A stretch of 36,072 bases of DNA from Balneolaceae bacterium UBA1514 (GTDB lineage Bacteria > Bacteroidota > Rhodothermia > Balneolales > Balneolaceae), in the NCBI GenBank assembly GCA_002323515.1, contig DCQQ01000006.1:1-36072 (forward strand), in the 5' to 3' direction. The notes under the pieces are model-generated. The model was not told the DNA's origin. It was given only the letters and a program-made list of their open reading frames with translations, and made no database searches. The translations under genes were made by a program, and so were the position numbers. Below are positions 25,314 to 32,149 of the stretch, piece after piece (the first letter of the stretch is position 1; the number at the start of each line of letters is the position of its first letter).

Positions 25314-25868
25314 CTAAAATGACTGAAACTGAGATACTTGATCGAAAATCTTATTAGCCACCTGATAGGGTGACCAGTCGGATTCTACCGGTTGAGTGAT
25401 ATGTGCTTGCTCGTACAATGGTAATCGAGTTAAATATACGTTTTTTATACGTTCTTTTACTATTTCCAGATTTCTTGATTCAGCCCATTCCCGAGCAATT
25501 AACGGGCGCTTTTTATTCGCGATTAACCGTTTAAAAATGAGCTCAAAGTCGGGACGAATAAACACGAGAATAGATTGCTCCTTGATCCCATCCAAAATCT
25601 CTTGATTCTGTAAAGCACCCCCACCTAAAGAAATAATCTTCGGGGATTCGTTTATCACTTGTATAACTGTTTTACGCTCTATACGCCTAAAGTATTCTTC
25701 ACCATACTCCTTGAATATTTCGGGAATCGATGCCCCTTCTCGACGCCATATTTCGGCATCAAGATCAACATAATCGGAATGAATTATAGCCCCCATAGCC
25801 TTGGCAGTTGCAGTTTTTCCGCTGCCCATAAAACCACATAATACGATAGGATGTATGAATTTGCTCAT
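25314..25868 (-). CDS. aroK: Shikimate kinase
   Basis: Phosphorylates shikimate to shikimate-3-phosphate with ATP. The 184 residues show the Walker A motif GFMGSGKT (12-19), the shikimate-binding DLD (35-37), RRIE around residue 61, the GGGA loop (82-85), and the lid region with KKRPLI. Length and motif order are normal. The gene starts at ATG 25868, 52 bases after the NFACT gene, and precedes aroB by three bases, so the two shikimate enzymes are almost certainly co-translated. Confidence 0.96.
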   Translation of the reverse strand: MSKFIHPIVLCGFMGSGKTATAKAMGAIIHSDYVDLDAEIWRREGASIPEIFKEYGEEYFRRIERKTVIQVINESPKIISLGGGALQNQEILDGIKEQSILVFIRPDFELIFKRLIANKKRPLIAREWAESRNLEIVKERIKNVYLTRLPLYEQAHITQPVESDWSPYQVANKIFDQVSQFQSF

Positions 25869-25920
25869 AATTCAATTCTTGAACGTTTATACCTTATAAT
25901 ATAGAGGTTTGTCACATATT

Positions 25921-27663
25921 TTATGCGTCTCTTGGTTCCATAGGTTGAACCATGACTACTTGCTCTTTTTGAACAATTACCGCACCTGGTGCTGAATTTT
26001 TAGCTTTTCTGACATACTTTTTCGGAGTATAGATTACAGGAACCCACTCAGATCCTTTCGCCTTTGACTGATGAGCTGCAAAAGAGGCTGCAATTTCAAT
26101 GATGGACTTATCAGGTATTTTTTGCTGAGCCCGTATAATAACATGAGAGCCCGCGACAGATTTTGCATGTAACCAAATATCGTCCTTGTGGGCTAAACTG
26201 AGCATTTTGTCGTTAGATCGCGCGTTTTTACCAATCCATATTGAAAAACCAGATACCGTACATTCGTGATAGGGCTTGGAAAATGACTGAGTGGAATTTT
26301 GTTTTTTTTGATGGGTATTCAACCGGGCTAATTTACCCTTTGTACCGATGCTATAATTATTGGTTGAGCCTTGTTTGGGTTCATTATTCAGGAGTCCTTT
26401 CTCAAGCATATCTTTGCGCCAATTATCCAAATCTTTGATGTCGTTTATAGTGCTAAAGGATTCCTTCCCGTCCAGCAATGCTTCTAATTGCTGTTTAAGT
26501 ATAGTTAATTGTTGCTTTACCGCCTCCATACTGCGTTTAGCATTACTGGCTTTTTTATAATAGCGCTGCGCATTGTCCACAAAACTTCGTTCTATATCTA
26601 GATTAATTTTAGCTTTTTCATTATTTCTAAAATAATTTTGTACGACCATTATTTCAGACTCTGGCTTTGCTCTATGAGCCATAGTCATTAATATGTGTCC
26701 ATATTCCTCCCAAATTGTCGCTTTTTCTTGATTTTTAACGGCTTTTTCTAGTTGATTTAAATTCACCTTAGTCCGCTTTGTCCCTTTGTCTAATTCTTTT
26801 AAACTCGCCGCCATCAGTTGCTTGTATCTTCCCTCACGTTCTAGACTGAAGGTATGTCGAAATAGTAAATCGGACACACTTGAAAAGATTTCTCTGGTAT
26901 TTTTAGGTAAATAAGCCTCAGGAAATAGCGTTCTAGAACCATCATCTAACAGCCTAAACTCTGCATGTTCGGTTAGTTGATGATGACATTCTTCTATAAA
27001 GAGGTGGATTTCTTTGAGCTCATGAGCTTGAGGGAGATATAAGTCGATAAGTGATTCTAAATGAGTTCTTTCTATACTGGGATGCAGCGCACAAAGCTTC
27101 TTCTTGAGGTCTTTTGGATCTAAATCTATTTTTACGGTATCATCACCATTGATATGCGCATCATTTGCGGCGGACTTTTTTATTGCCTCTGCAACTGCAC
27201 TGAATAACTCTGTATCGCTGCTAGACAATGTATTTTCTTGCATTGCCCGCTTCCATCTTTCTTCGGCACTCTTCAAATTTGGATGGCAGGTCTTGAAAGA
27301 ATCATACAGCTCACCTTCTACCTCCAAATACAAATTTGCCCGTGATCCAAATACTTCAAACCAAACGGTTGCATCACCTGAAAAACGTATACCTAGATAC
27401 CTTTCTTGAGTCAAAGAGAGTATTTCTTCAACTATTTGACCATATAATTCAGGAAAAAAGTTAATTACGTTTTTTTTCTTAGCTGAATTCCAGCTGCGTA
27501 CATATACATAAGGAGTTGGTGGGACTGCATGAAATCGAACACAGTGCTCTCCTATGTAAAGCTCAACAATGTTTTTTTGTGGAGAAATTATACGATGTAA
27601 AGTTTCTGACCTTAATTTGACGTTCAGCTCTTTATTTAAATATATTAATTCGTAATAATTCAC
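25921..27663 (-). CDS. NFACT family protein, RqcH-like ribosome quality control factor
   Basis: A 580-residue relative of RqcH/NEMF, which binds stalled 50S subunits and adds C-terminal alanine tails. The N-terminal NFACT-N domain is recognisable (VWFEVFGSRANLYLEV); a basic, helical middle region (about 270-430) forms the coiled coils; the C-terminal NFACT-R domain (about 455-570) has the signature DIWLHAKSVAGSHVII. At the place where Bacillus RqcH has its essential Asp-Arg pair, this protein has E87-R88 in TQERYLGIRF, by my hand alignment. Translation seems to start at GTG 27663, since there is no ATG before the conserved N terminus. It heads the aroK-aroB-tamB-rnr run and diverges from an unrecognised gene. 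Whether it tails peptides is inferred from family knowledge only. Confidence 0.82.
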   Translation of the reverse strand: MNYYELIYLNKELNVKLRSETLHRIISPQKNIVELYIGEHCVRFHAVPPTPYVYVRSWNSAKKKNVINFFPELYGQIVEEILSLTQERYLGIRFSGDATVWFEVFGSRANLYLEVEGELYDSFKTCHPNLKSAEERWKRAMQENTLSSSDTELFSAVAEAIKKSAANDAHINGDDTVKIDLDPKDLKKKLCALHPSIERTHLESLIDLYLPQAHELKEIHLFIEECHHQLTEHAEFRLLDDGSRTLFPEAYLPKNTREIFSSVSDLLFRHTFSLEREGRYKQLMAASLKELDKGTKRTKVNLNQLEKAVKNQEKATIWEEYGHILMTMAHRAKPESEIMVVQNYFRNNEKAKINLDIERSFVDNAQRYYKKASNAKRSMEAVKQQLTILKQQLEALLDGKESFSTINDIKDLDNWRKDMLEKGLLNNEPKQGSTNNYSIGTKGKLARLNTHQKKQNSTQSFSKPYHECTVSGFSIWIGKNARSNDKMLSLAHKDDIWLHAKSVAGSHVIIRAQQKIPDKSIIEIAASFAAHQSKAKGSEWVPVIYTPKKYVRKAKNSAPGAVIVQKEQVVMVQPMEPRDA

Positions 27664-27695
27664 GGGAGTAATTGCAGTATTTTTTTTGATAAATA

Positions 27696-27726
27696 GGATA
27701 TATCCATTTTAACAATGGAAATATCC
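27696..27726. promoter_or_regulatory. Two GGAWATATCC boxes in the divergent promoter region
   Basis: GGATATATCC (27696-27705, a perfect palindrome) and GGAAATATCC (27717-27726) lie 21 bp apart, two helical turns, in the 72-base gap between divergent genes. Between them CCATT and AATGG form a further inverted repeat around TTAAC. This is the layout of a two-site operator, but no regulator is identified. Confidence 0.4.
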
Positions 27727-27735
27727 AAGTAGTAA

Positions 27736-28440
27736 ATGAATAGAATACCAAAGGTATTGGAACAAAAATCAAACGGAATGAACTACCCTATCTTCCTTTC
27801 CATCGTTAACACTATCCAATCGGATGTAGAAAGTAAACATATCCAAACGGAAAGCTTTACAACATGGCAAGATAATACAATATTTGCAACTGGATTAGAA
27901 CTGAACATTAACCTGGAAAGAAATACTTGCTATCTAAAAAAACTATCTATAAACTTTGATTGGGACCAATATCGTGAATTCATACTCGCTAATCAGTTAA
28001 ATGGACTTGCCAGCCATCCATTACTAGATGTTGATGAGTTAAAACAAGCCAAAACTAAGCCAACTATTGATGTTGAACTTATGTGGGTATTTAATCCCGA
28101 GAACTGCCAACCCAACTTTAAGGAAAGAGAGGGCAATTCCAGAACGGACTTTGCAAGTCAATGGATGGGTTTAATTTCTAAACGAATTCATGCTAATTTT
28201 GGCCCTCAAACTAATGTCACACGCTGGCATGTAGAAATTGAGGGGGATAGCGAAGGGAAATACTTATCAAACATCCAACTGATTTCTTATTTCCAGTTCG
28301 ATTTAAGTAAAACAACAGATATGCAAGACCTACAGATCTTCGTTCAAAAGAGCCTTAAATCCTTACTAGTACGCAGTAGCAGAGTTGTCAAGATTTCAGA
28401 AGCACTGATAGAACATTCGATTAATTCGGTTGCGGATTAA
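27736..28440 (+). CDS. Unrecognised 234-residue protein
   Basis: I do not recognise this protein. It has no signal peptide or membrane helix and looks like a soluble mixed alpha/beta protein: alternating hydrophobic patterns around residues 45-75 and 155-195, a Trp-rich motif (WQDNTIF, FDWDQYREF, VELMWVF, RWHVEIEG), and a helical C terminus (about 200-232). It is a single-gene transcription unit on the plus strand, between two minus-strand genes, and its ATG is nine bases past the second of two GGAWATATCC boxes. An internal ATG at 27778 preceded by ACGGA is an alternative start. Codon use is like that of its neighbours, so I see no sign of recent transfer. It may be specific to this bacterial family. 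Confidence 0.7.
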   Translation: MNRIPKVLEQKSNGMNYPIFLSIVNTIQSDVESKHIQTESFTTWQDNTIFATGLELNINLERNTCYLKKLSINFDWDQYREFILANQLNGLASHPLLDVDELKQAKTKPTIDVELMWVFNPENCQPNFKEREGNSRTDFASQWMGLISKRIHANFGPQTNVTRWHVEIEGDSEGKYLSNIQLISYFQFDLSKTTDMQDLQIFVQKSLKSLLVRSSRVVKISEALIEHSINSVAD

Positions 28441-28612
28441 CGTTGCTTTGGCAATGAATATGTGGCATTGACCTCGTTAAAGTGGCTTTGTGGCAATGTT
28501 ATTTTATAACGCTGTTATGTATTTCAATTGCACTGTTGTAAGCTACATGTATTTTATTATGCAAAATAAAATCGCCCACATAAAAAAAGGCCACTTGTAA
28601 GAGGCCTTTAAA
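28441..28612. other. Gap between the unrecognised gene and the small basic protein gene
   Basis: This 172-base gap holds a family of short near-repeats (GCTTTGGCAATG at 28445, GTGGCATTG at 28462, GCTTTGTGGCAATG at 28485), an AT-only 8-bp hairpin (28551-28572, ATTTTATT and AATAAAAT) that could end the plus-strand transcript weakly, and the minus-strand terminator listed separately. No gene is visible. Confidence 0.35.
28582..28609 (-). terminator. Intrinsic terminator of the small basic protein gene
   Basis: On the minus strand AAAGGCC (28609-28603) pairs with GGCCTTT (28592-28586) across a short loop that can pair further, and the second arm runs into seven T residues. It begins four bases after the stop of the gene at 28613-28705, exactly where a Rho-independent terminator is expected. 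Confidence 0.8.
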
Positions 28613-28705
28613 TCATTTTTTCTTCTTATGACGATTTTTGCGTAATCGTTTTTTTCGCTTGTGCTTAGCTATTTTGGCACGTTTTCTTTTTTTACCACTT
28701 GGCAT
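28613..28705 (-). CDS. AURKAIP1/COX24-like 30-residue basic protein
   Basis: A tiny gene of 30 codons plus stop, whose product begins MPSGKKRKRAKIAKHKRKK and ends in four lysines; about two thirds of residues are Lys, Arg or His. This is the pattern of the small Bacteroidetes proteins annotated with the AURKAIP1/COX24 domain, related to the C-terminal part of mitochondrial ribosomal protein mS38, so it is probably a small ribosomal subunit component. An AGGAAA Shine-Dalgarno lies eight bases before ATG 28705 and a strong terminator follows the stop, so it is a complete unit. The HU-type gene lies upstream on the same strand, 96 bases away. Confidence 0.85.
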   Translation of the reverse strand: MPSGKKRKRAKIAKHKRKKRLRKNRHKKKK

Positions 28706-28778
28706 ACTTAGTTTCCTGTAAACTATTTACGTTAATTCTCAGATTTAAAATATAAGGATTTATTCTAGTAAAGACTAT

Positions 28779-28799
28779 TTGAATTCTAAAATAATTCAA
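28779..28799 (-). repeat. 7-bp inverted repeat just after the HU-type gene
   Basis: TTGAATT and AATTCAA flank a 7-base loop, two bases past the stop of the HU-type gene. There is no T run after it, so it could be a weak transcript end or stabiliser at best. Confidence 0.25.
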
Positions 28800-28801
28800 C
28801 T

Positions 28802-29089
28802 TTACATAGAAAGCGTTTTATTTACCGACTCTTTAAAATCTTTCGAGATTTTTAAAATAGGAGCATATTGTTCGGGTACAATAACCTCTTCGTTCGTTTT
28901 TGGATTTCTCGCTACTCTTTGGGCACGCTTTACAACTTTAAAACTACCAAAACCTCGAAGTTCAATATGTTCTCCTCTTTTCATGGCATCGATAACTGTT
29001 TCCATAAAGCCATTTACCACCGCTTCTGTTTCTACTTTAGTTAATCCAACCGACGAGGATATGATATCTACTATGTCTGACTTTGTCAT
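28802..29089 (-). CDS. HU/IHF family DNA-binding protein
   Basis: A 95-residue histone-like protein that bends DNA and organises the nucleoid as a dimer. The N-terminal helical pair (MTKSDIVDIIS...VETEAVVNGFMETV) is followed by the family signature GEHIELRGFGSFKVVKRAQR and the beta-arm with RVARNPKT, which contains the Pro that inserts into the minor groove. The arm sequence and the RGFGSF motif resemble IHF-like HU proteins of Bacteroidetes; I cannot say whether it acts as HU or IHF. It is divergent from the symporter gene, with a 197-base gap between them. Confidence 0.94.
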   Translation of the reverse strand: MTKSDIVDIISSSVGLTKVETEAVVNGFMETVIDAMKRGEHIELRGFGSFKVVKRAQRVARNPKTNEEVIVPEQYAPILKISKDFKESVNKTLSM

Positions 29090-29286
29090 AATAAGCCTAT
29101 TATTTAAATAACTTAGGTAAATTTCTAATAGTTTAACGACAGTTCTTTATTAAATCGTTCATTCTCTAAAAATTAATCCTTCCATCTCATTATTTATTAA
29201 TCTCACGTATACTTTCCAAAATCTTTATTACTTTTTATGGTATGTTTTAACAATAAATAACGAATAATCACCACATCTACTAGCAC

Positions 29287-30927
29287 ATGGAAACTTTTGA
29301 GAATATAGTTGGCACGTTAAATGATTTGGTCTGGAGCACTCCATCCTTTTTTCCGTTCATGGTTGCCGTACTACTCAGTTTTGGAATTTTTATCACCCTT
29401 CGATTAGGCTTTGTTCAAATACGATATTTTAAGCATGGGATTTTAACCGTGATGGGAAAATTTGACCATTCTGACGCAATTGGGGACGTCAATCACTTTC
29501 AAGCATTGACTACAGCCTTATCAGCTACGGTGGGGATTGGTAACATTGCAGGTGTTGCCATTGCCATACATTATGGTGGTCCAGGAGCATTATTTTGGAT
29601 GTGGGTTACCGCTTTTTTTGGCATGGCAGTCAAATATACTGAGTGTACTCTGGCCGTGAAATACAGAATACAAAATAGTGATGGGTCGGTCTCTGGTGGT
29701 CCTATGTATTACATCGAGAGAGGCCTAGGTGAACAGTGGAAGTGGTTAGCAGTCTTCTTTGCTGCTATGGCCGTTATATGTTCTTTCTTAACTGGAAATG
29801 CCGTACAGGCAAATACCGTGGCTGACACTATGAAAGCCACCTTCCTTATCCCAGGATGGATTACTGGGCTAGCAACAGCCTCTGTTGTTGGATTCGTCAT
29901 AGTAGGTGGAATCAAACGTATTGGTCGAGTAACCGCAAGTTTAATGCCCGTAATGGCAATAATATATGTACTTGGAGCGCTCATTATTTTATTATTGAAT
30001 GTTGAAAAAGTACTACCAGCATTCGGAACAATCATTGAATATGCTTTTACACCTAAGGCAGGTGCTTTTGGAATTGGTTCGGGCTTGTTTTTAACTACCT
30101 TAGTGTGGGGTATCAAAAGAGGTTTATTTTCAAATGAAGCGGGTCAGGGTTCCGCACCCATTGCTCATGGCGCTGCAAAAACTAAAGAACCCGTTCGTGA
30201 GGGAGTTGTTGCCCTTTTAGAGCCTTTTATTGATACTCTTGTGGTTTGTACCATGACCGGTTTGGTCATTGTAAGTACTGGAGTATGGGAGCAAAAACAC
30301 CCGACTGTTTTTACCACCAACGCCTTAGAAGCTAGCTTTGAAATAGACGACGAGAGTACCATTTTAACAATATCAAACGGTGTTCCTGTCAATGGTGATA
30401 TTCTTCGGAATGATTATTCATACGGAGAATTTTACACAGACATAGAAAGAGAAGAACTATTTAGTGGCCAAATTGTTGTCTTAGAAGACAGATCCGTGAC
30501 TATTCAAACATTGACCGGTGAAAACTTAGGTGAACTTCAAACCAGTATTGTAGAGAATGGAGCACCTTTAACCGCATTGGCTTTTGAGAAAGGTCTCTCC
30601 CCCCTGTTTGCCGGTGGTAAATATATCGTTACCATTTGTGTGATTTTATTTGGTGTCTCCACCGCCATTAGTTGGAGTTATTATGGGGACCGCTCCATTC
30701 AGTACTTAGCTGGTGATTCTTCCATCATTTATTATAAAATAGTGTATTTAGTCATGCACTTCTTAGGAGCTATATTAGCCCTTGAAACGGTATGGGCCAT
30801 TGGTGACATTGCATTGGGACTTATGACATTCCCTAACATAATCGCCTTATTTGCCCTTTCTGGTGTAGTTGCAAAAGCAACAAAAACCTATTTTGATTCC
30901 TACAAAGCAAACCAAGGCTCGGAATGA
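29287..30927 (+). CDS. AgcS family sodium:alanine/glycine symporter with extra loop domain
   Basis: An inner membrane amino acid carrier (sodium- or proton-driven) of the AgcS/AlsT family. Signatures include ATVGIGNIAGVAIAIHYGG, GGPGALFWMWVTAFFGMA, GGPMYYIERGLG and SNEAGQGSAPIAHGAAK. At 546 residues it is about 80-90 longer than typical members. The surplus is a polar segment at about residues 338-420, inserted between the helix ending TGVWEQ and the helix-preceding NGAPLTALAFEKGL, which in ordinary members are close together. The insert is rich in Asp, Glu, Ser and Thr with beta-like alternation. ATG 29287 is the start. upp begins one base after its stop, so the two are co-transcribed; substrate is unproven. 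Confidence 0.9.
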   Translation: METFENIVGTLNDLVWSTPSFFPFMVAVLLSFGIFITLRLGFVQIRYFKHGILTVMGKFDHSDAIGDVNHFQALTTALSATVGIGNIAGVAIAIHYGGPGALFWMWVTAFFGMAVKYTECTLAVKYRIQNSDGSVSGGPMYYIERGLGEQWKWLAVFFAAMAVICSFLTGNAVQANTVADTMKATFLIPGWITGLATASVVGFVIVGGIKRIGRVTASLMPVMAIIYVLGALIILLLNVEKVLPAFGTIIEYAFTPKAGAFGIGSGLFLTTLVWGIKRGLFSNEAGQGSAPIAHGAAKTKEPVREGVVALLEPFIDTLVVCTMTGLVIVSTGVWEQKHPTVFTTNALEASFEIDDESTILTISNGVPVNGDILRNDYSYGEFYTDIEREELFSGQIVVLEDRSVTIQTLTGENLGELQTSIVENGAPLTALAFEKGLSPLFAGGKYIVTICVILFGVSTAISWSYYGDRSIQYLAGDSSIIYYKIVYLVMHFLGAILALETVWAIGDIALGLMTFPNIIALFALSGVVAKATKTYFDSYKANQGSE

Positions 30928-30928
30928 T

Positions 30929-31570
30929 ATGCCTCGAAATAAGTATCTGCAGGTAATTGAACACCCCCTAGTCCATCTCTACATAACCAAACTCAGAGAT
31001 CAATACTCAGGGGTTCAAGCGTTCAGAGAAGCAATGGATAAATTGGGGGGTATTTTAGGATATCATGCACTCTCGCACGTAAGTACCAAGGATGTACAGG
31101 TTCAAACACCCCTGGAACATACTTCGGGGGTGGAGTTGGATAAAACCGTTCATGTTGTTCCCATACTTAGAGCAGGCTTAAGTTTGGTTCAAGGAATCCT
31201 ACACTTTGTGCCCAATGCCAAAGTAGGCCATATTGGTGTGTACCGTGATCACCAAACACATGAGCCCATTAATTACTACGACAATTTACCTGAAACACTA
31301 GATCATGGAATATGTATCGTAGTTGATCCTATGCTTGCCACAGGCGGTAGTGCATCCCATGCTATTAGCTACTTAAAGGAAAACGGAGCAAATGATATTG
31401 TTTTCACTTGTGTAATTGCAGCCCCGGAAGGTGTTGAGAAGGTGCATAACAAACATCCCGATGTCCCTATAATTACCACCTACCTCGATCGTGAATTGAA
31501 TGAACAGGCGTACATCCTTCCTGGACTCGGTGATGCAGGAGATCGGTACTTTGGCACTACTCCTTCATAA
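30929..31570 (+). CDS. upp: Uracil phosphoribosyltransferase
   Basis: Salvages uracil to UMP using PRPP, in the cytoplasm. The 213 residues have the PRPP loop VVDPMLATGGSASHAI (D133 onward), the LRAGLSLVQG loop and the uracil-binding C-terminal YILPGLGDAGDRYFGT. I start at ATG 30929, which follows the symporter stop by one base; a longer frame beginning inside the symporter gene adds 20 implausible residues. The Upp family usually has 205-215 residues, which agrees. Coupling with an amino acid symporter has no obvious metabolic reason and may simply be operon packing. Confidence 0.96.
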   Translation: MPRNKYLQVIEHPLVHLYITKLRDQYSGVQAFREAMDKLGGILGYHALSHVSTKDVQVQTPLEHTSGVELDKTVHVVPILRAGLSLVQGILHFVPNAKVGHIGVYRDHQTHEPINYYDNLPETLDHGICIVVDPMLATGGSASHAISYLKENGANDIVFTCVIAAPEGVEKVHNKHPDVPIITTYLDRELNEQAYILPGLGDAGDRYFGTTPS

Positions 31571-31579
31571 CTACTTGTT

Positions 31580-32149
31580 ATGAAAAAACTTCATCTTACT
31601 CATATCGCATTCATTTTCTGTACCGCCTTTTGTGTTGCACTAATTTCCTGTCAGGATTTATCCGAATTTGATACCCAACAGATTGATCAGGTCTTACAAG
31701 CGAATAAAATCGGTTCTTCTGAAAGCTGGGGATTCCGTCTAAATCTAATGGATGAGGGTCGAAAAGTACTCGATTTAGAAGCTGGTTATGCAAAATTTGT
31801 AGAGAATAATGAGGAAAGCTTTACTGAAATTTCAGGTCCTATTTTAATTACTATTTATGACGAAGCAACAGGCGAATTACAGAGCACTATAACCTGTGAT
31901 AGTGCTCTGTATAGGTCCTCTGTTGGAATATTTGAAATGTATTACAATGTTGAAATTAACACAACGGAGGAAAAAGTCTTGAGATCTGACTATCTAAAAT
32001 GGCAGCGTTTTCAGGATCGAATGAACACTCCCCTATTTGTAACCTTTATTGCTCCTCCAGATAGTATTTCTGCTTTAGGTTTTGAAGGAAATACAAATTT
32101 AAGCGAGTACACTTTAAACGAAGGGGGTGGTACTGTTGTCATCGATTAA
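31580..32149 (+). CDS. lptC: LptC-like LPS export protein, lipoprotein form
   Basis: A 189-residue LptC-type protein that passes lipopolysaccharide from the LptBFG transporter to the periplasmic bridge. The N terminus is a lipoprotein signal with lipobox LISC (C24), the usual form in Bacteroidetes, rather than the membrane anchor of E. coli. The body has the beta-jellyroll pattern with short repeating strands (KVLDLEAGYAKF, GPILITIYDEATGEL, TCDSALY, VLRSDYLKW). The gene overlaps the OstA-like gene by 14-23 bases. A perfect 13-bp inverted repeat (31878-31911) lies within the coding region. Confidence 0.82.
   Translation: MKKLHLTHIAFIFCTAFCVALISCQDLSEFDTQQIDQVLQANKIGSSESWGFRLNLMDEGRKVLDLEAGYAKFVENNEESFTEISGPILITIYDEATGELQSTITCDSALYRSSVGIFEMYYNVEINTTEEKVLRSDYLKWQRFQDRMNTPLFVTFIAPPDSISALGFEGNTNLSEYTLNEGGGTVVID
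31878..31911 (+). repeat. Perfect 13-bp inverted repeat inside lptC
   Basis: TACAGAGCACTAT (31878-31890) and ATAGTGCTCTGTA (31899-31911) are exact complements around the 8-base loop AACCTGTG. The mRNA would form a stable hairpin in the middle of lptC. It encodes ordinary LptC residues (LQSTITCDSALY), so coding explains the sequence but not the symmetry. Confidence 0.8.
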
